Positions 1 to 9,115 of a stretch of DNA of 64,000 nucleotides are shown here, piece by piece. The translations under genes were made by a program, and so were the position numbers. The first letter of the stretch is position 1, and each line of letters opens with the position of its first letter. This DNA comes from Saposhnikovia divaricata. Taxonomy: Eukaryota > Streptophyta > Magnoliopsida > Apiales > Apiaceae. Location of the stretch: NCBI GenBank assembly GCA_036435485.1, contig CM071598.1, positions 204,021,148 to 204,085,147 of the forward strand, given 5' to 3'. A model generated the notes under the pieces. It had not been told where the DNA came from. It searched no databases and saw only the letters and a list, made by a program, of their open reading frames with translations.

Positions 1-187
1 ACTTCTAATCATATGTCTTCCCTATAAATTCGAACTTTTTCTTTATAATTGATATTTTATAATTCACTATAAATTCGAACTCCTATTCTACTTCCAATAG
101 AACTTTTAATCGTATGACTTATAAATACTAATTATACTTCCAATAGAACTTCTAATCATATGTCTTCCCTATAAATTCGAACTTCTT
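1..187. repeat. ~147-bp AT-rich tandem repeat, left block
   Basis: A unit starting acttctaatcatatgtcttc at position 1 recurs at about 148, giving a period near 147 bp. Inside it the sub-motif ctataaattcgaac appears several times. The same unit, nearly unchanged, returns at 1741-2004, so two blocks flank 1.5 kb of other AT-rich sequence. No coding potential is seen. It may be a satellite-like array or the tandem-repeat part of a larger element cut by the window edge. Confidence 0.7.
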
Positions 188-303
188 CTTTATAATTGAT
201 ATTTTATATTTATTAGTGTTTAAAATTCTAGAAAATTAGAAAAATCGATTGAGACGATATTAAAGCGCCACCTAAACTCCCGCTATCCTCCTTTATATAT
301 ATA

Positions 304-1740
304 CTAGTTGATAAAGCCGCGCTTCGCGGCGACATTACAATATTTTTAAAAAAATTCAATACATTTACGTTATATTATAATATTAATATTAAATTTTAAT
401 AATTAAATAATCTTATCTAATGAATCAATTTCTTGTTAAATACGATTCTTTCGATTGAGCCGCTCTCTCGTTAAAACCGAAATCCCAACTTTTTAACATA
501 TATTATTAAGACTTATATAATATTTTTTATCTATAAAATTTAACCGTAAAAATAAAAAAAATTAAGACTTCGGTATCAAATTCTAATAGCTAATACAATC
601 TTTTCTAGCGAGCCGTCTTCCCGTTAAATACGTTTCGAGCCGCTCTTATTTGAAACCGAAATTCTAACTTCATTATATAAAGAGAGTAAATTCAAATTTT
701 TATATTCTTTAAACTTTCTAATATTTCTGGAGTTTTAAAAGATGAAAATACATCTTATATTTTCTGTATATTATAGATATTCTTGTATTTATTTATAGTT
801 TCCGCATGGAAATGTCTTTCTGTTATGTTAACATATCAAAATAAAATAAAATACGAAGACTTTTCGTTACGGGAATAATATTACATTTATGGATATATTT
901 TTGTAATGCAAGTACAATTAACTTGTATAAAAAAGTTAAAATAAAGGATTTCTAGGAAAAAAGATGTATAGTTTTAAAAAATCGTATAAGACGTCTCCAC
1001 CGCCCTCGTATTCTACTTCCAATAAAACAATTTATTTTATGTATTAATTATATATATAAACATCTTTTATACGGTCTTATCTAATGAACCGCTTTCTTAT
1101 TAAACACAGTTATTACTAAAAAGAAAGCTAGTACAATCCTAAAAATACAAAATAAAATCAAATCCTAAAAATAAAATAAAATTTATAACATAATATGATA
1201 TTTTAATAGCTAGTACAATCTTTTATAGTGAGCCGTCTTCCCGTTAAACACGTTTCGAGCCGCTCTCGTTTGGGATCGAAATTCTAACTTCATTACATAT
1301 TATTGATGTTACTTATCTTACACAATAATTTTTTTCCTTAAAATCAAAATCTAAAAAATAGAGTGAATTCCAATTTATACTTTCTCTAGATTTTCTAAAA
1401 GTTTTGGCATTTTAGAAAATGAAAACACATCTTATTTTCTCTTTATATTATAAATACTCCTGTATTTATTTAGGATTCCTGCATGAGATTGTTCTTTTAC
1501 TCATTGTTCTTTTATTATGTTAACACATCAATTCTTTTCTTTTTAAATTCGGTGCCTTTTTTCATGACAATAGTATTGGATTTATGAATAAATTTTCCTA
1601 ATATAAGTATAATTAACTTATATAAAAAAATATATAATTTAAGAAGATCGTACTTTCTATAAAGTATTTAATTATATGTCTGCTCTATATATTCAAACAC
1701 CTATTCTAGTTCTAGTAGAACTTTTATTTATATATTTTTT
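304..1740 (-). mobile_element. Helitron-like element (3' terminus at 304), right end unresolved
   Basis: On the minus strand the left edge has the Helitron 3' signature: a GC hairpin (gccgcg/cgcggc, 316-330) followed about ten bases later by CTAG and a host T. The hairpin is the only GC-rich spot in an AT-rich stretch. The matching 5' TC end was not found, so the right boundary is open. The interior has no ORF but holds a diverged duplication. The terminus resembles those at 59758 and 62936 in layout, but its stem sequence differs. Confidence 0.45.
583..1520. repeat. diverged ~610-bp direct duplication
   Basis: The segment at about 583-840 (containing gagccgtcttcccgttaaa and cgtttcgagccgctct) recurs at about 1200-1520 with the same order of landmarks: aattctaacttcatta, then gatgaaaatacatctta-like, then ttatgttaacaca-like. 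The copies differ by many substitutions and by an insertion in the right copy. It is non-coding and probably an internal duplication of the surrounding repeat element. Confidence 0.6.
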
Positions 1741-2004
1741 TTATAAACTCGAACTCTCATTCACTATAAATTCGAACTCCTATTCTACTTCCAATAGAAC
1801 TTTTAATCGTATGCCTTATAAATACTAATTATACTTCCAATAGAACTTCTAATCATATGTCTTCCCTATAAATTCGAACTTTTTCTTTATAATTGATATT
1901 TTATAATTCACTATAAATTCGAACTCCTATTCTACTTCCAATAGAACTTTTAATCGTATGACTTATAAATACTAATTATACTTCCAATAGAACTTCTAAT
2001 CAAG
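1741..2004. repeat. ~147-bp AT-rich tandem repeat, right block
   Basis: Nearly two units of the repeat seen at the window start. The second unit breaks off in the middle of acttctaatca, where LTR-derived sequence of the Tat retrotransposon begins (aagaggatcaagaggatc). The break marks the scrambled left edge of that element. Confidence 0.7.
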
Positions 2005-2084
2005 AGGATCAAGAGGATCGGCCATTTATACTGTCCTCCATTTATGTATTTATACTTTTAATCGTATTCTCATTTACACTGGCA

Positions 2085-2219
2085 ACGGTCGGCCATTTTT
2101 ACTGTCTTCAGCTGGATGATTCGGATGGGCCTGGTCCAATCGCATGGTTTTAACGGTCATGAGCCCAAAGGCTTATTGGATTGGGCCCTCAAAGGCTTAT
2201 AAGATCGGGCCCTCTAACA
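2085..2219 (-). repeat. 3' LTR, truncated (only ~135 bp remain)
   Basis: Matches 12618-12761 from cactggcaacggtcggcc to ccctctaaca, the TGT...ACA-type terminus. About 300 bp of LTR on the outer side are missing. Just outside, 2018-2042 (gatcggccatttatactgtc) imperfectly repeats 2088-2112, and aagaggatc occurs twice at 2003-2021, so the edge was rearranged rather than cleanly cut. Confidence 0.85.
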
Positions 2220-2365
2220 TGTCCCCGGGCTTCGGTCGGTTTGGAAATAAGACCGAAGTCTAACTTGACTGAAGAGTCTAGCCGATCGATATATCTCCCT
2301 TAAAGGCGCATCTTTTGAGGCGACAGTTGTATTCAATTTACATCCTTTTGTTTTAAACGGTCCTC

Positions 2366-2440
2366 CACGTGTCGTTATCTGGGACAAGGGTATGAACCGT
2401 CTATACATCTCATCCATTCATTTCTATATATATATATATT
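2366..2440 (+). promoter_or_regulatory. promoter of antisense gene copy A (CACGTG + TATA)
   Basis: CACGTG at 2366-2371 lies about 59 bases upstream of a long TATA tract at 2425-2440. It precedes the transcribed leader and first intron of the plus-strand antisense gene. Copy B has the same two elements at nearly the same spacing (5263 and 5327), which supports real promoter function. Confidence 0.45.
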
Positions 2441-2449
2441 TACGTCCTT

Positions 2450-4664
2450 GTATCTTGCTTACCCTATTTGCTTTCGGAATTCTTTTTGTGCGAGACCTCA
2501 GAGCAATCAACGGACTTTCAACTATCGTCGACAACTCACTTCAACAAGTAAGTCCATTTCTGCCATATATCTTTGATGTTTTTCTTTCAAAAGTATTTTC
2601 TTCAGATAATGTGGTTTAGTTTTTCAAATATGTAAAGTCTCTTCGAGTGTCTGACTTTTCTTAATTCTGAGTACAAGAACTTCCTTCGCCGTAGTCCTCT
2701 TTTTCTTTGTTTTTTTCAATTTATCGTTGGTCTATTCATACTCGGGGATTTCCTTCGGCTATAGTTTATTATTTGATTTTTGTCTTTCTGTCCCCGAGTA
2801 TTGGATTAACGACTCACCTTTCTTTTTCCAGATTCAACGACAAACCCTAAAACAGGTCCTTCGGGGCATGCCGTGGGCCATGTTCCTGCTTTGCTTTTTG
2901 AGGATGGCACCGTGTATGCTGTCGATAATCAATCTTCTATTTTGAAACAAGAGGACTTAGATACTTTCAAGGTAAAATTCGATTTTTCCGAAGGTTATCG
3001 TTGTTTTTTACCTGATTCTACCGATCGTATATACGACACCCCGGGCATATCAGTCAATGATCAACCCGAAGAGATCGCCACAGGTGTATCGGAGACTACC
3101 TTCGTATGTGGGCTCCGTTTTCCTTTGTTGTCCCTTGTAAAAGTTCTTCTGAGGGAAATGGGTATAGCGATCGGTCATTTAGATCCGAATGGTTTCATCC
3201 ATATGAACGTTTTCCAATACCGATGTTTGCAGCGCGAGGTGCCTCCTTTATCAGTTCTTTTCTGGCACCATTATGATTTTCGTAAAAATGCCAAGTCCCC
3301 TGGTTTTTATAACATTACCCGAAGAGTGGGTCGCTCCGATTGGGCGGCAACTAACTGAAGTTACAAGAAGACGCACAACCATTGGTGTTATGTCACTGGG
3401 CCCGGTCTTCCTAGGTTTTCGGAGTGGAGGGAAGTTGAGATCAATAGAGTCAAGCTGAAAACTCTTTCCGATGAAGAGAAGTCTCTTTATCGAAAACTGA
3501 ACACTCCCTTAGTTCCCGAAGACAGACTCCCATTGTCTATTACTAGGGATGGGTCTTGGCTGAAGAGCATATCGGTACTTTTTGTATTATTTTGTTTCTT
3601 CGCTTCATGTTTTTTAATAGGTAACCTCCTTTTATTATTTTTCTTTCATTGTCTGCAGTAGCCGATATGAGGAGGAGAGCGGCCGAAAGGAAGGCTTTGT
3701 TGGCTGGTGGATCCGGGAGCATTTCTCAAGGGAACGTTGCTTCGACTCCACAAGAGGTAGAGGCTCCCCTAGTTGTGCAAGAAATTACGCCAATGTAGGC
3801 CGAAGAAGTAGAGATTCCTACCAGTAACATTGTTGATGTGATCCCCTCGGAATCTCCTGCTTTGGAGGGAAATAAGTCCGAGAAGAAGAGAAGAACCAAT
3901 GAATCAATTCCTGTCTTGAAGACTTATCGACCTTCATGGGGTGTAGTGGACACTGATTCTTTCGGTGCTCCTGCCCCGAAGCCTATCAAGGAATTATGTC
4001 AAGACTTGTGCAATTCTTTTATTCTTCGGGCCGATCGCTTGGTTTATGATGCAGCTCCTACTGTGGAGGCTTGTGAGAACATGCTAAGGCACCTTAGTTT
4101 GGTAAGTTCCCTTCAATATACTTTATTTTTACACATATATTTTTCCCTTTTCTTATATCTCTCTGTCTTGATGCCTTTTTTGGTGCTTTTTCAGGCCGTC
4201 CCTTGGGCCGCAGCTGTGACCGAAAAGGTCAAAGATCAGGCTGCCATCATCCGGGGATTTAATGCAGAGATTGGTTCTCTAAAGGATAAGTTTAATCCTT
4301 TGGAAAACCAGGTAAAGAAGCTTGAGGATCTTCTGGCGGGGTCTCAACGGAAAGAAGGCCTTCTCCAACAAGAGAAGAATGATCTTATGATGCCTTGATC
4401 GAGGAGAAGAAGCTAACCGATGACAAGGAGGTCAATCGATTGGAGCTGCGCCGTTTGAAGAAGGAACTGAAGAAGGCGAGGAAGACCATCTCCCGATCCG
4501 AAGATAGGGGTTTTGCTGTGGGATATGATGATGTTGTCATTGCTGCTCACAAGGTAGGTTTTGACTATAAGCAAATCCTTTTCAACCCTGAAGATGATCC
4601 AGTCCTTCGACAGGAGGTCCCTGATGTGCCTTTAGTTGTTTCTTCTGATCCCGATTCAGAATAA
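2450..4664 (+). pseudogene. antisense gene copy A: gypsy-type transposon (PF04195-like) domain plus coiled coil
   Basis: Plus-strand gene inside the minus-strand retrotransposon. Likely exons: leader to 2547; 2832-3574; 3659-4101; 4195-4664; all introns GT-AG. Exon 2 encodes a region resembling the plant 'putative gypsy type transposon' domain (PF04195, Transposase_28): the segment around LRFPLLSLVKVLL is followed by HLDPNGFIHMNVF and FQYRCL. Exon 3 holds a basic start (MRRRAAERKA) and the block YRPSWGVVDTDSFGAPAP, which copy B shares. Exon 4 is a charged coiled coil ending in an acidic tail. Breaks: a stop and frame change near 3356, a stop at 3796 in exon 3, and a frameshift near 4396. The function of these proteins in Tat elements is unknown. 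Confidence 0.7.
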
Positions 4665-5262
4665 CTTAATTTTTTTCTTTGTAACGAACTTATGCCTTCG
4701 GGCCTGTGATGTAATTCTGCCTTCGGGCTTATCTTGCAATGAACTTAATAACTGGTTTAATGTACTTTTTGTAGTTTCTCCGATTACTTGTAGCTGCCTT
4801 CGGGTGCCTTATGTCAAATAATCATGACTATTCATATAGTAGCGAATCTTTGGTAATCTTCTGAATAATCTCCTGATCATTAATGAATCTCACTTGAAAT
4901 AACTTGTAAACATTACTCCAAGTAATTTCCGGAATTTCAGGTTCCTTCGGTCCATAAGCTCATTCCTATATTCGAAGTTTTTCCCTTACTTGGGGTAATT
5001 TTCTTCTTGGGGTAATTTTCGGAATTTCATCTCTTCGGACCGAGTCACTTCGGACTACAGTACTTTGTTGCCCCCGAGTCGTAGTTCGGCCGAAGGTTTT
5101 TTCTTTCGGTTTTGGGCGAATCCTACCTCCCGAAGACCTTGGGACGAACTGGGACTTGGTTACTTGCGCCATGATAAATATCTTCTCTTTTTTTTTGAAT
5201 GTCGGGACTTTTGGTATTTCCCCTCATTTAATGGCAGTTTGACCGCTCCTTTCTTGGGGAGA

Positions 5263-5334
5263 CACGTGCCTTCATCTTAGGTAGGGGTTGCTCAAGCGGC
5301 GGTTCATCAGCGCCGTTTATTCTCTTTATAAATA
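5263..5334 (+). promoter_or_regulatory. promoter of antisense gene copy B (CACGTG + TATA)
   Basis: CACGTG at 5263-5268 and tataaata at 5327-5334, about 64 bases apart, lie upstream of a leader with a GT-AG intron (5445-5534). The arrangement mirrors that of copy A. Confidence 0.45.
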
Positions 5335-5339
5335 TACTT

Positions 5340-6250
5340 GTAAGTTTAATCGTATATTACTCTATCTTCAATTTCGCTCAAGACTTCTCCATCTTTTCTT
5401 TAATTTCCGTTGAACTTCAGTCTCTTTGAATTTGTGGATAATCAGTAAGCAAGATTGCTTGTTCGTTTTTTCCATCTTGATGTGTAGTTAATCTGATGTT
5501 TTTTTGCAGTGATTAACATTTCTTTTTGTTCCAGTGTCGAGTCGATCAGAGATGAGGAGGAGGGCAGCGGATAGACGTGCTCGAAATAAGAATACACCGG
5601 CTACTGGTCCCTCCGTTTCTTTTTCCTCCCCTAAGGGCGATCCTCCGAGTACTTCGGAGAAGAAAACCCGTGTTGAGGATTTGAATGTGAACTCTTATCG
5701 GCCTTCTTGGGCCGTGATGGAGTCTGACTCTTTTGGAGCTCCTGCTTCGGCTGCTTCAAAGAGAATTGTTGGGGATATGTGCCACTTCTTCATTCTCCCG
5801 AAGGATCGTTCCCTGTATGATTCTGCGGATACAGCTGAATCTACCGCCAATCTTCTAGGGCATCTTTCCCTGGTAACGAGTATTTTACCCCGAAGTTGTT
5901 CTTTTTGCCTTATATATGGTTTTAAATTTGCCCCCCCTCTTTTTTTTTTAGGCTACCCCTTGGGCTGTTTCTGTAGCCGATAAAGTGAAGAATCAGGATA
6001 TTCTGCTTTATCACCAAGGAAGGCAGATTGATCAAACGATTCTTCATTGGAGAAGGAAATCGAGGAGTTGAAGTCTAAGCTTTCTTCTGCTCGGGCCGAA
6101 AATGCTGAGCTTCTCAATGAGAATGATGCTCTGTGGCAGCAGAATGACAAGATGATAGCTGACACAGAAGATCTGCTCGATTGGATGGAAAGCCGAAAGG
6201 TCGAGCTAAGTCAGATGAGGGATTCTGAACTGGAGGGTACGATCCCTTAG
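5340..6250 (+). pseudogene. antisense gene copy B: coiled-coil protein lacking the PF04195-like exon
   Basis: Likely exons: leader to 5444; 5535-5872; 5952-6250. The first coding exon starts at or near the ATG at 5551 (MRRRAADRRARNK) and carries RPSWAVMESDSFGAPA, parallel to copy A. The last exon begins ATPWAVSVADKVK, changes frame near 6045, then continues as a coiled coil (EELKSKLSSARAENAELL) and ends at a TAG near 6250. The frame change suggests a dead copy unless another small intron lies there. Its role is unknown. Confidence 0.6.
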
Positions 6251-6829
6251 CTTGTATTTTCCTGCCTTCGGGCTAATTTGTAATTTTATTAAAATATAAT
6301 GGAATTACAGCCTTCGGGCAATTTTCTCTTTAATTGTTTATTGGGCAATATTTCGAATTTAAGTTACTTTTCATTTCCTATGCATATGCAATCCTCGGAT
6401 TTTTAAGTTACTTGCATTTCTTTTGCCTGAACAATTTTTCAGTTTTTTGGTCGTCCTCTTAAGGTTTTTAGGCTATGTGATTCCTATACTCGAAGTAATA
6501 TTCGGAAATTCGAAGCATTTCGACATTACCCTTACTTGGGGTAATTTTCGGAATTTCATCTCTTCGGACCGAGTCACTTCGGACTACAGTACTTTGTTGC
6601 CCCCAAGTCGCAGTTCGGCCGAAGGTTTCTTCTTTCGGTTTTGGGAGAATCCTGCCTCCCGAAGACCTTGGGGCGAACTGGGACTTGTATTTCGGGGTTT
6701 TTCAATAATTCCCGACCGAGAACTAGTGTCTCAGCCATTCGGGTAGTTCGTCCGATAAATAAATATAAATGAGGCGAACAAACTGAGCTTTTATTGATGG
6801 TTGAAATTGAAATTTTTCTTACAAAAAGA

Positions 6830-9115
6830 TTACTGATAAAACTTGCATATTCGGGAAGCATGCCACGTGTTTTTGATCGGACTCCCATCTAGCTCAGTTA
6901 GTTTGTAAGTTCCTGGTCGTACGACTTGAATAATCACATAGGGTCCTTCCCAGTTTTGCTGAAGTTTCCCTTGCTTGTTTGGCATCGAATTTGCTAATTG
7001 CCGAAGAACTAGATCACCGACTTTGAAAGACCTCTTCATTACACCTGAGTCATAATATTGAGCAGTTTGCTGTTGATACTTGACATTTCGTAGGTATGCC
7101 ACTTCCCTAGATTCTTCTAACAAGTCCATATTAGCTCGGAGACCCAACTCGTTTGTATCGGAATTAAATACTTCGCTTCGGTATGACTCTAGGCCGACTT
7201 CTACTGGTACCATTGCATCGGTGCCATATGCCAGGCTGAAAGGAGTTTCTCCGGTTGAAGATCTTGGCGTGGTGCGATAAGCCCATAGTACATATGGTAA
7301 TTCTTCAGCCCATAACCCTTTGGGTTCTCCGAGCCTCTTCTTTATCCCATCAAAGATGACTCTGTTTGCGGCCTCTATCGCCCCATTTCCTTGTGGGTGA
7401 CCAACCGAACTGAATTTCTGTTGAATTCCGAAAAAATCTAGAAATTTCTTGAACTTCTTCCCGATGAATTGGGTCCCATTATCCGACACACATATTTTGG
7501 GAATCCCGAATCTGGGTATTACTTGCTCCAGCATAAATTTCTTGGCAGCTTCTTCGGTAATTGAGGACAAAGGGCGTGCTTCTACCCACTTGGTCATGTA
7601 ATCGATTGCCACAATGCAATACCTGGCTTGTTTGGTGCTGGTAGGTAGGATTCCGACAATATCCACGGCCCACATGGCGAAGGGAATGGGATTTAAGACT
7701 GAAGTCATCTCTTCGGGAGGTTGTTTCGGAACCTTGCTGAAAAGCTGACATTGCCTACATTTCTTCGGGAAGTTCAGTGCATCGGCTCGTAGGGTCGGCC
7801 AAAAGAATCCATGCCTTAGAATTTTAAAGGCCAGAGAACGGCCTGCCAAGTGTTCCCCACAGATTCCTTCGTGAACTGCTTCTAGAGCTGTTTTTTGTTC
7901 TTCAGGAGCCAGGCATCTCAGCAGTGGTTCAGTAGCCGACCTTCGGTACATTTTCCCAGCTATAATTGTGTACCTGGTGGCCCGATTTCTAATTTTTTGA
8001 GCTTCGGTTTTTTCCAATGGTAGTGTCCCTTTTTCCAGGAATAGTCGAATTGGAGTCATCCAATCTATCCCTTGGTGAATCTCGAAACATACCTTTTTAT
8101 TGATGGAGGGCGCTTTGACTTCAGTGAGGTAAATTGAGCCTGTGAGATTCTGAGTGTCGACCGAAGCTAGTCTAGATAATGCATCTGCTCGGCTGTTGTT
8201 TTCCCTGGCAACAGTGGTCAGTTCAAAGGACTCGAACAACAGAGAATTTGCTTTCACCTTAGCTGCATAGGCTTTGGTTCGGGCGTCCTTTTGTTCATAT
8301 TCTCCTGAGAAATGCTTCACTACTAGCATCGAATCGCTGAAAGCCCGAAGATGTCTAACCTTTAGGTTTCTTGCCAGATTCATCCCAGCCAGAAGTGCTT
8401 CGTATTCAGCTTCGTTATTGGTTAAGGAAAAAGTGAATCGGATGGCCTGACATATCTCAAAACCTTCAGGGCTTGTAAGAATTAGACCGGCTCCGCACTT
8501 ACTTCCAGCCACCGAACCATCAACAAATAGCTTCCACTTGCCAGGAGCTTGTATCAGTTTTTCTTCGACTTGCAAACCTTCGGAACCAGTGAACGAACAC
8601 TCTACTATGAAATCTGCCAGGGCATGTGCTTTTATCGCAATTCTCGGCACATATTCCAAATCAAATTCCCCCAACTCGATGGCCCAGGCAACAACTCTGC
8701 TTGAAGCCTCTGGTCTCTGTAATATCTTTTTCAGGGGTTGATCGGTCGTGACTTGTATCGTCCTCCCTTGGAAATAATGTCTCAGTTTTCTTGAGGCCAT
8801 GACTAACCCATAAGCGAACTTTTCGGCATTCGGGTATCTGGTTTCTGCTTCTTTTAACATGTGGCTGATGTAGAAAACTGGATATTGGTTTCCATTATGT
8901 TGCTTGACTAAGATGGCCCCCAATGTCCGATCATTTACAGCCAGGTATAGTTGTAAAGTCTCTTGTGGATCCGGTCTCATTAGCAACGGAGCCTTCGTTA
9001 GATACTCCTTGATATCTTCGAAAGCTTTCTCACATTCTGGACCCCACGACAAAGTCTTCGTACCTTTTAATACCGCAAAGAAGGGTAAAGCTTTGTCGGC
9101 CGATTTGGAGATGAA
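6830..9115 (-). CDS. retrotransposon pol, 3' part: RNase H, archaeal-type RNase H, integrase
   Basis: A single long frame of about 740 codons. Order: the end of the RT/first RNase H (GPECEKAFEDIKEYL, LYLAVNDRTLGAILV, YISHMLKEAETRYP); a second RNase H (WKLFVDGSV..GAGLILTSPEG, NNEAEYEALLAGM, FSDSMLVV, RADALSRLAS); then integrase with an HHCC finger (HEGICGEH..CRQCQLF), a core with D in AVDIVG, D in SDNGTQF and E in GAIEAANR, and a C-terminal domain ending WHASRICKFYQ. All three DDE residues are present. A frameshift near 9110-9125 separates it from the upstream RT. The second RNase H is the lineage marker for Tat elements. Confidence 0.92.
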   Translation of the reverse strand, partial: FISKSADKALPFFAVLKGTKTLSWGPECEKAFEDIKEYLTKAPLLMRPDPQETLQLYLAVNDRTLGAILVKQHNGNQYPVFYISHMLKEAETRYPNAEKFAYGLVMASRKLRHYFQGRTIQVTTDQPLKKILQRPEASSRVVAWAIELGEFDLEYVPRIAIKAHALADFIVECSFTGSEGLQVEEKLIQAPGKWKLFVDGSVAGSKCGAGLILTSPEGFEICQAIRFTFSLTNNEAEYEALLAGMNLARNLKVRHLRAFSDSMLVVKHFSGEYEQKDARTKAYAAKVKANSLLFESFELTTVARENNSRADALSRLASVDTQNLTGSIYLTEVKAPSINKKVCFEIHQGIDWMTPIRLFLEKGTLPLEKTEAQKIRNRATRYTIIAGKMYRRSATEPLLRCLAPEEQKTALEAVHEGICGEHLAGRSLAFKILRHGFFWPTLRADALNFPKKCRQCQLFSKVPKQPPEEMTSVLNPIPFAMWAVDIVGILPTSTKQARYCIVAIDYMTKWVEARPLSSITEEAAKKFMLEQVIPRFGIPKICVSDNGTQFIGKKFKKFLDFFGIQQKFSSVGHPQGNGAIEAANRVIFDGIKKRLGEPKGLWAEELPYVLWAYRTTPRSSTGETPFSLAYGTDAMVPVEVGLESYRSEVFNSDTNELGLRANMDLLEESREVAYLRNVKYQQQTAQYYDSGVMKRSFKVGDLVLRQLANSMPNKQGKLQQNWEGPYVIIQVVRPGTYKLTELDGSPIKNTWHASRICKFYQ

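Larger units (their letters stand above)
3659..6690. repeat. tandem duplication of the antisense-gene module within the retrotransposon
   Basis: Copy A (about 3660-5158) and copy B (about 5547-6687) share the gatgaggaggag start, the RPSW..SDSFGAPA coding block, the intron position, the coiled-coil exon, the gccttcgggc-rich 3' region, and a long near-identical tail (ggggtaattttcggaatttc to cccgaagaccttgggacgaactg). Coding parts are strongly diverged while the 3' tail is well conserved. Copy B lacks the PF04195-like exon. The sequence between them supplies copy B with its own promoter. Confidence 0.75.

Noticed and set aside
7080..7751. Frames of 66-90 codons overlapping the integrase
   Set aside because: Alternative-frame shadows of the integrase coding sequence.
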